A stretch of DNA of 64,000 bases from Aphelenchoides besseyi. Its lineage: Eukaryota > Nematoda > Chromadorea > Rhabditida > Aphelenchoididae. A program made the position numbers and the translations under genes. Location of the stretch: the NCBI GenBank assembly GCA_024699855.1, contig JAMPIQ010000001.1, positions 3,534,001 through 3,598,000 of the forward strand, in the 5' to 3' direction. Shown here piece by piece: positions 38,821 through 48,651 of the stretch. Positions within the stretch are counted from its first letter, which is position 1. Every line of letters starts with the position of its first letter. The notes under the pieces were generated by a model. That model ran no database searches. It was not told the origin of the DNA and saw nothing but the letters and a program-made list of their open reading frames with translations.

Positions 38821-41759
38821 ATGGATGCGTTCAATTTGCTTTGGCCACGTGCCCAAGGTACCACTACGAATTCGAATAATTCCGGATCTTTGCCCATCAC
38901 AACGAACTCAAATCTTCAGCAAAACTCAACGCTTTTGCCGCCTTTCTTCGGTCAAGTTCACATCTCACCGACAGTCAAAGTAGTCGACGGCAATTTGGGA
39001 CTACCGACCGCTGATCCTTACCTTGATCCTTTTGATCCACGAATGCTATGCAATGGTGTTACCTCCAGCGCAATCGCTGATCTTGTTCATCGACTCAATG
39101 CTCATCACGACGCTTCGAATCTCGCTACAACAACTCAACTACTCGAAGCACGAGGTTATGCAGCCGATACTCAAACTGATATCTCATCCACTACCGCTGC
39201 ATCGACAACTGCCATTTCATTTAACCCATTGATTGCTGCTTGTAATCTTTCTTCATCCGCTTCTTCAGTCACATCCGATGCTAGTCGAGACATTGCACCA
39301 AATTCAACGGCTTTAACCGCCTGTCACTCCAACTCTCTACAAGCATCAACAACTTCTTTGGGTTCCATTGGATTCAACGAATCAACATGGACATCACAAC
39401 CGGTCACTGCCGATAGCTTCTTAACTGCAACAATCAGCACGTTGTTGAGTCGTGATGAAAACGTTGAGTCTTCTTCCACCGGCGATATTAACGGTAAATT
39501 TTGTTTGCTATTTGACGGGAAATTTGTTTAACGAGCATTTTTGTCATCCGGATTTCTCGACCGACATAAAGCAACGGGATTTGTGAAGCGGATTGACGAA
39601 AACCGGTCCGCTCAGTCGCTGGTCGTTTTCTCTTGACGATCGGAAGTCGGTCGTCTTTACTTTCGATTGCTGTTGGCATGCCGACTTGCGCGCATCCCTG
39701 CGGCGATTTGCGTGTGTCCGATTGCTAGAGGGCAACAGAATCTCGGGTGGAAGATCAACGGGCGCATCCACGAATCTCGATTGTCCGCGCTTACGCAATT
39801 TCACGGCGTGGCATTGACCTCGCTCAGCGTATACGTGATTCGGCGGATATTTTCGTTGTGTTTTCGACGGCAGCGAAGCGGGACAAGGTCATTTATTCAT
39901 GTTTTGATTTTAGGGAAAGACGGGGACTCCAAAAACGGTTTGATCTGTTGCGTGTGCGGAGATCGAGCGTCGTAAGTTGTTTTGTTTTTGTAACCCACTT
40001 TTCGTTTTCGTAAACAAGTCAATTTCGTTTTTTTTCAGCGGTCTACACTACGGTGTCCAGTCATGCGAAGGCTGCAAGGGCTTCTTCCGTCGATCTATAC
40101 AACAGAAGATCACCTATCGGCCATGTACGAAGTCCCAGAACTGTGCGATCGTTCGCAACAACAGGAACCGTTGTCAATTTTGTCGTCTGCGCAAATGTCT
40201 CGAATGCGGGATGAGTCGCGATGGTGAGTTCATTGACTTTTGTTGGGGAAGAGAAGTGAATTGTAAAGCGCGTTACGATCTTCAACTGTTCGTTCGTGCC
40301 CTCGGAACGTCAATTTTCCTCGAAAGATCGGCGGTCCACAAAAGAGAGCGACCGAAGAGATTTGCAAGGTCACACTCGACGGGAGGAATCGGGCCGTTGA
40401 ATAGCAACGACCGTGGACTACTTTCGGAAAAAAACAGACGCACAAGGTCGTCAGTAAACTTGATGCGTAATCTTTGAAATAAGGGCACAAGAATGACGAA
40501 CGATAAACACGAAAACATCAATGACTCATCAAATTTTAGCCGTTCGATTTGGCCGAGTGCCCAAAAGAGAGAAAGTGAAAATGGCCGAAGAGATGAAACG
40601 CGCAACAGTTCGATCACGACTGGACGCAATGGCCGTAGAATTGGAAGACGAAACAACAACCTTAACGGCAATACAAAACGCATTTAATGAACTGGGCGAC
40701 AAACTGAGACACGAATTGACGTCCATTCATCGGAATACTTTCGACGAGTCGGCTGGAAACCTTATGATCAACTCAACCGCTTTATTGCCGTTGATTGTTG
40801 CTGTGGCTGAGTTTGCTAAAGGAGTACGTGGATTCTCTTTGCTTTACCAAAATGATCGACATTTGCTACTTAAGGTAACGATAAAAAACGATCTCAATTA
40901 CTACAATACTGAACGTTTTAGAGCTCATTTTTCCAAATTTTGTTAGTTCGTTATAGTTGTTTGAAGAGCGTTAACTGTTCTTTGATTGAACCGTCTGCGA
41001 TTCCGCATCACTTGCTACTCGATTTACCGCGCGATACACCCGAAAGCACGTTGCTTCGCAATTCTGTGATCGAATTCGTGTCCCGATTCCGAATTTTGGC
41101 ATTAGACGAAACACAATTGAGCCTGTTTTCGGCACTAGTTCTCTGTCAATCCGATGCATCGACAACTCAACCATTCGAAGAGCCTTCACTACTTAAAGTT
41201 TTACAAGAAAAGTTGTGGTGGTTGTTGCAAAACGCTTTGTTTCCAAACTCTCAAGCAATTCACACGGTGCACGGACCACTCCTCGTTCAATCGCTCTTCG
41301 CCGCACTCACTGACTTGAAAACACTGTAAGTCGAGAGATCTGTTTCTGGAGTTGAACTCTCTTTCAGAGATTCGTTGTATCGAGAACAACTTCAAAAACT
41401 ACGATGTCAAACGTCAAATGTTTTTGGGTCAATTTTATCAATGGACACTATTGGAGGTAAACAAACAAACAAATTTCAAGTTTTACAGAATTTTTCTAGA
41501 ACTATCAAAAACCATCAGGTCCATAGAACAACCACAAATTTTACCATCGAAACCCGCAGCTGAAAATGTTCGCGAACGACATCTCGCGTTAGCGCAGCTC
41601 CTCGAACGTCCATCTCTCGTTCTCCAACATCAATCCGAAGTCACAGTCGAACAAAAAGTGAAAACAATAAAAGACGATCAACAGTCGATCGAAGAGGAGG
41701 ACGACGAGCAGCCGTTGAATTTGTGTCTTCGCGATGCACGTGCAAATACAATGGATTAG
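38821..41759 (+). CDS. E75/Rev-erb type nuclear hormone receptor (NR1D/E group)
   Basis: DNA-binding transcription factor. The first exon codes about 225 residues rich in Ser, Thr, Asn and Ala (A/B region), starting [12 protein letters not shown]. The DNA-binding domain is [17 protein letters not shown], the P-box [20 protein letters not shown] and [20 protein letters not shown], then the T-box [12 protein letters not shown], which is the E75/Rev-erb signature (C. elegans NHR-85 and SEX-1 belong near here). The zinc-finger region is split by introns at about 39972-40038 and 40224-40539. The ligand-binding domain follows ([65 protein letters not shown]). The tail contains QPLNLCLRD. The last intron uses TTTCTAG at about 41500; the nearer TTTACAG would add a stop. 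Confidence 0.93.
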
Positions 41760-41805
41760 TCGTGTTACGTTTTTATGGCTTTATTTCGTACAATTGACTT
41801 TTGGT

Positions 41806-43816
41806 TTACAAGTTGTTCGTTGCTGTGGCCCCACTCAATGTGCTTCGCATTGAACGTTGTCGATCTCGAAGGTCCTTTCGTTGATTCCCAAAGCACCAAA
41901 CACGTTGAAATTCTTTTCTGAACTTCTCTATAAACTTTCAAATATTATTTGGCTAATTTCCCTTTTTTCGGTGCAGTTTGTTTTCTCGCAATTTTCTCTT
42001 TTAATTTGGCGAACTCACGGGTCGAAAGCAAGAAAATTCCGTTGCTCTTTGTTTTTAATAAACTCGTCAAATAAACGAACATGGTGACTTACCGCTACTC
42101 AGACTGTAGACAATCGGATTCAACGAAGAAGCAGAATAAGAGAACAAACGTGGAATAAACTTTCGAACCTAGAAATTAGCGGTCGGTTGGTTGAGCAAGG
42201 AGAAGAACTTACAGCTATAGCTACAAGAGTTGGCTCATGAGGATCAATTTGAAAGGCACTTAAAATGTTATGTGCATGTACCGGAAGATATGAGATACCA
42301 AACAGTAAAGTGACCGTAATTAGTATTCTTGTTGCTCGTTTTCGGCTTCGAATTTGTCGTTCACCGATCTAAATGCCGAGATTTACAAGAGTACACAAAG
42401 TCTCAAACTTGAAGAGCTTTTCGTCGCAAAATAATGGACATGTGAATGCAGAGTCCTGCAAAACATTCACTAATAGACCATTCAACTAATTACCAGTAAT
42501 GATAAGTAATGGAACGAAAAAAAGAAGACACGTTTGAACCAATTGATATTTTTGCTGAAATCCAAGACTCCAATCTGAAAGCTTGTTTCAGGTGAAACAA
42601 ATTTTTTAGACTTTACCTGGTGCACATCTGGTTCCCCACTATAACAAACGATAAGGGTTTTACTCGTACGCATTTTCACTTACCGTTGTTTTAATGTTTT
42701 TGCGCTCGTAGTCTGCTGGGAAGATTTGCAATGTTAGAGGTTCGGGAAGAGATAGAATAGCTGCGGTTATCCTGTAGTTTACATAGTCGAGTATTCTTAA
42801 TATTTTTACAAACCAAAGACATGGAATCACTTTTTGCGTCCGCCAAAGCGGAGCAGCTAGTGGATTCGAAACAGCCCGCCATCGTTCTAATGCAACGGTT
42901 GTGAGTGTTAGAATGCTGAAGATTGTGGAAGACTATAAAGTCAGATCGGCTATTGGTCTCACCTCACGTATACACTCGTATTTTGAAAGAACAATATCGT
43001 CTTACAGCATACAACACCAAGCCAAAATGTTTTCTTAAAAAGCTGTTTTAGTTATACTTCTACTAGTTACTCACTGTAACGTCAGTTGCAATTGTTGGTG
43101 GAAGGCAAATTGTGAGAACAAGTAGATCGGCCATTGCAAGATTACCTTGAAATTGCAATAATTGAAATATTGTTTCCTATTAACAACGTACCCAAATATA
43201 AATTAATCGAACTGTCTCTCTGCAAGTTTTCAATGTAGAGTTTCTGTTAGTGTTATAAAGCTTTTTGGTTGAATTTCAGTGTTTTTTGACATTAACGATA
43301 ATCGCAATACGTCTGTTTTTGCTGCCTTTTGACTTTCCGGTCGCTTCAAAAGCTCCTACGCGGAATGCTCCTAATTAGGCAGAAAACTGATTCCATGAAG
43401 TGGCGGAAAAATCTGATACTCAAAAGTTACGTTTTCAAAATGCATGCCTCTTCATCAACATCACAACCATATTGTTGAATGCTATCAGACTTTGCTTTAT
43501 GGTCGAAATTGATTCGAACACAAATCTTAAGCGTAATCAACACGCATTCTTACCATCGTTTTGTTCCTCAAGACCACGTAAACGACCAAACAATTACCGA
43601 TCACTCCAACGACCATCAGGCAACAGTAAACAAAAACGAAGGCATATTCGATAGGAATCGGTCGAAGAAACTGGGCTACGAAATCTAAACGACAAATGTT
43701 ATTCACGAAAACAACAACTCGCCTATATAGTCATCGTCCGACATGTTCTTTAGGAAATCCTGATCGTAGTCCTCAATCGATGGGGGTGTTGTTGTGAGAT
43801 TTGGCATTTCGAACAT
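41806..43816 (-). CDS. Class A peptide GPCR, orexin/allatotropin-like
   Basis: Seven-helix neuropeptide-type receptor rebuilt from about 12 small exons. N-terminus MFEMPNLTTTPPSIEDYDQD with N-glycosylation sites NLT and NMS. TM1 YAFVFVYCCLMVVGVIGNCLVV (GN), TM2 NLAMADLLVLTICLPPT (LAxAD), TM3 CCKTILFFQNTSVY to VALERW (ERW instead of DRY), TM4 CLWITAAILSLPEPLTL, TM5 QLVQTCLLFFVPLLIITGLC, TM6 RATRILITVTLLFGISYLPVH, TM7 SYSASSLNPIVYSLSS (NPxxY), helix 8 EKFRKEFQRVWCFG with a terminal Cys for palmitoylation. The TM6-TM7 sequence recalls orexin/allatotropin receptors, but the ligand cannot be told. The first intron has a GC donor (GCGAGT). The stop is 46 bases from the stop of the nuclear receptor. 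Confidence 0.85.
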
Positions 43817-44252
43817 GAGAAATTAGCGGAAATTTACGGTCAACAACACGACATAATTGAAATGCAATGCTCGGAGAGAAGTCGAGTTCAGGATGAGAGT
43901 CCCAACTTTCTCTTCTTCTCGATTTGCTCCGCCTCCATAAAACCGAAATGCTTAAGCAAATTGGAAAGCACCCAAATTTAGAGCCCACTTACAGTGGGAA
44001 TCCGTGGACAATAAATTGCAACATTTGGAGTTTGTACAAAGTCAAATTTTGAGTGTCAATGTTCTTCAACAATGAAATCATCTTCGTATTCTAATGGGTA
44101 ATCGTAATTTGCACTTTCAATCGTACAGTTAAACGGCCTATGATATGACTGCGAACATTCTTGTCGACGGTCCAGGGCGCAATTCGCACGGTTCTTGTGA
44201 TTAGTGTCACATTAACCGCTGATCCACATCTCTTGTTTCGACTGTAAATGAA
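43817..44252. promoter_or_regulatory. Divergent region GPCR / UPRT
   Basis: Contains the 5' flanks of both neighbours. The minus strand of about 44080-44220 has a short Cys/Tyr/Asp/Glu-rich reading (ending YDYPLEYEDDFIVEEH then a stop) that could be an alternative GPCR N-terminal exon, but no splice chain could be completed. Confidence 0.4.
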
Positions 44253-44958
44253 ATGAGCAAAGAGAATGGAAAGCAGCGAAATTTGGTTGTTTTGGAGCAA
44301 ACACTTCCGATACAAGAACTGCACACAATCCTAAGAAACAAGTGAGTTTTTTTTGCAAATTTTCGTATTGAAATTAAAGTTTCAGAGAAACCGAAGATTC
44401 AGATTTTGTTTTTTGTGCTGATCGTTTGATTCGCATTGTAATCGAACTCGGTTTGAATCAACTACCTTATCAGAAATCAACGATCATCACACCGACGGGC
44501 TACGAATACTCGGGAATCGAATTTCATCATGGAAACATTGGAGTTAGCGTTTGCAGATCCGGCGAGCTGATGGAATTGTCGTTACGACTACTTTGTCGAA
44601 GTATTCGAATTGGAAAGATCTTGATCAGTGACGAGCAAGAGCTTCTGTACACTCGATTGGTTGCGGACATTAACAAAAGGCGTGTGTTATTGCTTTATCC
44701 GGTGCTCTCAACTGGTATCACCGTCTCGAATGCAATCAAGCATCTGTTGGAAATGCGTGTACGTCAGTCCAACATCTATTTGATCACGTTGTTCGCAACA
44801 CAGAAATTTAAGTGGATATATTCTTTATTATGTAATTGTCAATGATTTTAGGCTTAACCGAACTGTTGTCGCGATACCCGAGCATCACTATTGTTACGAG
44901 TCAGATTTGTGAAAAGGCGCCGACATTTTTCACACAAAAATATTTTGGAACCGATTGA
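44253..44958 (+). CDS. Uracil phosphoribosyltransferase homologue (UPRT)
   Basis: Pyrimidine-salvage type phosphoribosyltransferase fold; metazoan UPRT homologues often lack measurable activity. The model starts MSKENGKQRNLVVLEQTLPI and is spliced at GTGAGT (44340) into ETEDSDFVFCADRLIRIVIE, LNQLPYQKSTIITPTGYEYSGIEFHHGNIGVSVCRSGELME (family signature with the CR.GE loop), RIGKILISDEQE, LYTRLVADINKRRVLLLYPVLSTG (the PRPP-loop equivalent), NAIKHLLEMRV and TELLSRYPSITIVTSQI...YFGTD. About 200 residues. AATGA repeats before the ATG leave a small ambiguity, but an earlier ATG ends at once. Confidence 0.9.
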
Positions 44959-45159
44959 AATTCATTGTGCCGAACATATTCATTTCAACATTTCACTTGG
45001 TGCTTTATTGTAAGCTTTATGCTTCTTATTAAATAGATTTATTGTTCTTTGGTTTGTGTACACAATAGTTCGTACCACGACTTTAAAAAAACGACGACTA
45101 ATCGAAAAAGGTTTTGACAAAGATCAATTTAAAGGATATGAGGCTCATCATCCGGTCAT

Positions 45160-46585
45160 TTAGTTGTCTTTGAAGAAGGTTTCCGGTAAATCAACGAAGA
45201 AAACACCACCATCATTGGCGCAGTAAGTGGGACATACACCTTTATCACCCATTGCTGAAATGTTTTGTAAGGTCTGTACGTTGAAATGAAGCAAACTCAC
45301 GCCCGGGATCACCGACGTAGCCTTCGGGTCCGGTTTGACCGCGTAGTCCAGGAACTCCATGTCTTCCTAAAACGTTCTCTTATTAGATTTCAAACAAATT
45401 CACTTTTACCTTGTTGTCCTCGTTTACCCATGGGTCCTAAAAGTTTTAGATGAACGATTGTGATCATAGAAATTAACCTGTGGGGCCCGAAATGCCCGGC
45501 AATCCAACTGGTCCCTTAACATTATTCAATACATATCCTGTTTGTAGATAAACTTACCGCTGGACCAACATCGCCAGCTTCGCCTTTTGCTAAACTCAAT
45601 CAATATTTTAGTTGTTTGGTTATAACTCACGTCCCGGTGGTCCAACAATAAATGGAGTATTTTCGGCATCAACTCCCGGATCACCATCTTCTCCGTCGAT
45701 TCCAATTGGACCACTTCTTAAATTTGAAAGATTAATATTGATTATAATGAATCAATTAAACCTTCCGGGCGGTCCTCGTAATCCAACCAATCCATCTTCA
45801 CCTTTCTTGCCTGCATTTCCTTTTACTCCCATTTCTCCTTTTGCTAAATACACGTTTGTTAAATGGATCAAACTTCTCAACCAACCTCCTCGATCTCCTC
45901 GTTGACCCGGCGGCCCTTGTAATCCTGAGAATAAGTAATGTATTGACAATTACAACTTCTCAAACACACCTTGCGGACATCCTTCTTTTGGACAGTACTT
46001 TTTGAAATCTGTCAGCAATTGACATGGTAATCTAGCGGGATTACCTAAAAGATATCCGATTTGTTCGCATCGTTTGATCGATCACTTTACCAGGCATTCC
46101 GACTCGACCGGCGCTTCCTTTCAAACCTCTACGTCCTAAGATTTATTCTCTGAAACCGTAATTTCAACAATATTTACCTGGTAGTCCAGGCAATCCTCTG
46201 GGCGCTTCACAATTGCACGGTTCTTGTCTGCCAACTTGACGTCCATGTCTCTGAAGTTCGAATTAGCGAGCACATCATTTCCTTTCAAACAAACTGTTTG
46301 ATTCATGTATTGTTGCCAAATTGGGAGCTTCGTACTATCGGCCAAAATAACCGCCGTATCGTCAACCACCGTACCAGCTGTCCATTCACAAAAGTCGAGA
46401 ACATTTCCGTATTGTGTATTCGATAGACTCATGAACTGATAGAGTAGCGGATAAACGGAACAAATAATCGTGCATGATAGGACAGAAATACATAGAGAAA
46501 CAATCAAAACAACTCTGTAGGCTTGTTCACGACTCTCGCCCTCTATTCCACGATCCTCGTCTGTCCACGTATTCTTGACCTTCAT
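45160..46585 (-). CDS. Nematode cuticle collagen
   Basis: Extracellular cuticle structural protein. N-terminal cuticle-collagen domain: a cytosolic charged start MKVKNTWTDEDRGIEGE, then the signal-anchor YRVVLIVSLCISVLSCTIICSVYPLLY and LDFCEWTAGT. A pre-collagen CNCEAPRGLPGLPGRRGLKG segment, a non-collagen PCQLLTDFKKYCPKEGCPQ interruption, and several Gly-X-Y runs (LQGPPGQRGDRG, KGEMGVKGNAGKKGEDGLVG, GPIGIDGEDGDPGVD, KGEAGDVGPA, RHGVPGLRGQTGPEGYVGDP) follow. The C-terminus GVCPTYCANDGGVFF is a common ending in this family. The Gly-X-Y region is cut into about ten exons. I chose the ATG at 46585; another in frame lies at 46624. The intron after the Cys-Glu-Trp segment is my least certain junction. 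Confidence 0.9.
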
Positions 46586-46670
46586 TGTGAGAAACAGTTC
46601 AAATTCAAATGTTGAATGAAACAATCACCCAATTAACGAGTTTGAATGCGAACCGTTGAAATGAACGACT

Positions 46671-47212
46671 TTGAAAACTGCGCCGAAGTCTACGGCCCCA
46701 CTCGATTACCGACATCCCAAAGCTAATTGGGTTAATCGATGGAGCTCATCCCGACCCATTTTTTCCACATTCATCAGTTCTTTTTGTCTTTTCAACATGT
46801 TGCGCATTTGTTATCATCAAACGGATGGCGATCTTCTTCTTTCCGATCAGACGCCGAGATGCACTCGAGTTTTCCGTACATTTCACCGAAAATGCGATCA
46901 CTTTTCCTGCTCAACTTTGTGTGAAGTTTGTTCAGTGATGTTGATTGCAGCGATTTTACAAACTCAAAGAATCAATACACATTGCAAACAAGAATTGTTT
47001 GATGTACTGCAAAACCACTTGGATGTTGTTGTGATTAATTCATTGTCGAAAAACTGCCAATCGAACTAATTGACGTCGACTTCTCGCGTTTCCGGGTCCT
47101 TACCGGTGGATTCATGACAAAAAACAGACTCATATTTTTTGAGGTTGAAAGGACCGCTGGACAGCCCTCGTTGTTCAACACGATGACGAGCGTTAGTGCT
47201 TGTTGTCAGTAA
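46671..47212 (+). other. Possible uncharacterised gene with frame break
   Basis: An open frame to 47069 includes LIAAILQTQRINTHCKQ and ELFDVLQNHLDVVVINSLSK. Just before its stop, a +1 shift at the AAAAA run near 47046 continues as LPIELIDVDFSRFRVLTGGF and NRLIFFEVERTAGQPS to a TAA at 47210, which itself overlaps a GTAAGT donor. Composition looks protein-like, but I recognise no family, and the other two frames are also partly open between 46780 and 46920. It could be a real gene with an intron I misplaced, an assembly indel, or chance. Confidence 0.25.
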
Positions 47213-47852
47213 GTGCTGGATGCGGCTGTTGGATGCGGCTGCGGCGGTCGATGATTGGTCGAAGCAGTTGGGGAGACGATTGACAATGTTTGTCGTTTTG
47301 GGGCTGTTCCGGAAGGCGTTGAGTGCATTCCGGGTCGAATACTGCCACCATTTACAGGTGGCTCTTCTTTTTATTTCATATATCCAAATTCCTTTCTTTC
47401 ATACCACACAGTCAATCCCCTTTCATTGTAGGGCTTCTTCGAGTGGTGGTAACGTTTAATACGCGAAAGCTCCATAGTCCGTTTTTGCAGCTTTTTTTTC
47501 CTGCATTCCTAACTTTCTGTCCACTTGATCGCAGATCGTTTGTTCACATCCATTTAATCGAATTCCAAAATTTTGTTTACCAACCGAAAGTGAAATCTTG
47601 ACTCTTAACAGCAATAAGCGTTGCTTGCGGTTTACGCGTCAGCGGAATGTTGGTCAACGGGCGTTTTGTTTTAAATCGGCGGCTCCTTGACCACAACTTT
47701 TAGTGGTCTTTCTCTTGACTCACTTGCTCGGACATTTCGTTTCCATGCAAACCGTTTGCTAAATTCTTTGTGCCATTTAAACGCGAACCTTTCCATTTGA
47801 GAGTTTTGAAGACAATCGAATTTCAGCACCTTCAACACAAACAAATTACAAG
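47213..47852. promoter_or_regulatory. Upstream region of the LC8 gene
   Basis: T-rich with several weak open frames (47196-47601) lacking motifs. It should include the dynein light chain promoter and 5' leader; TTTCAG at 47821-47826 is a likely acceptor 26 bases before the ATG. Confidence 0.45.
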
Positions 47853-48255
47853 ATGGGCGATCGTAAAGCCGTGATTAAGAATGCGGACATGAGCGAAGAA
47901 ATGCAACAAGAAGCTATTGAATGTGCTACTCAAGCATTGGAAAAGTGAGTTGATTTCGCCTTCATTTCTCATCTTTACATTCAGGTACAACATCGAAAAA
48001 GATATTGCGGCATATATCAAAAAAGAATTCGACAAGAAATTCAATCCAACGTACGTTTATTGACACTTTTAACTGACTTTTACTCTTTCAATCTCAGGTG
48101 GCATTGCATTGTTGGCCGGAACTACGGTTCGTACGTCACTCATGAAACTAAAGTGAGTTGATCAATAGCACACAACAAGTATGTGTACTAATTTTCAGCA
48201 TTTCATTTACTTCTACAGTGGACAAGTGGCCATCTTGTTGTTTAAGAGCGGTTGA
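47853..48255 (+). CDS. dlc-1: Dynein light chain LC8 (DYNLL1)
   Basis: Eighty-nine residue hub protein of cytoplasmic dynein and many other complexes, forming dimers that bind short linear motifs. Exons 47853-47944, 47985-48050, 48098-about 48152 and a final exon to 48255. The sequence is nearly invariant across animals: [59 protein letters not shown] and the closing [13 protein letters not shown]. The target-binding strand residues ([11 protein letters not shown]) are intact. AATAAA at 48362-48367. Confidence 0.98.
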
Positions 48256-48651
48256 ATGAGTTCGTTGTCCATTCATATGTTCAATACTCTCTTTAACTTT
48301 ATTGGTGCATCTGCGTACCAATCCCGAGTTTGTTATCATATTTGTACGAAAGCGGCATCGCAATAAACTTACTATCATAATGATTGCTTAAACACTTTAT
48401 TCACGAACAATTTTAATAGTCGTATAGAACTGTGAATTAAAAGGCACGAAAATGTAGAAGAGGTAACGGTGTGGACTAGTGAATTGAAAAACCCAATCAA
48501 CTCGATTCGTTTATGATATGCACGTTTATGGCGAAGTGTTACAAGTCTGTAAGTTTAAATGAAAGCATCTTAGAAGTCTGTCTTATGCGAAATGTAAGAA
48601 TAACCGAATAGATCTAACATGTAAACGGAAAAGCAATTAGTAAATAATCAA
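48256..48651. other. Convergent 3' flanks of LC8 and rabankyrin genes
   Basis: Contains AATAAA at 48362-48367 for the plus-strand gene and AATAAA on the minus strand at 48396-48401 for rabankyrin-5. The two transcripts therefore overlap or meet. No coding sequence is seen. Confidence 0.55.
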
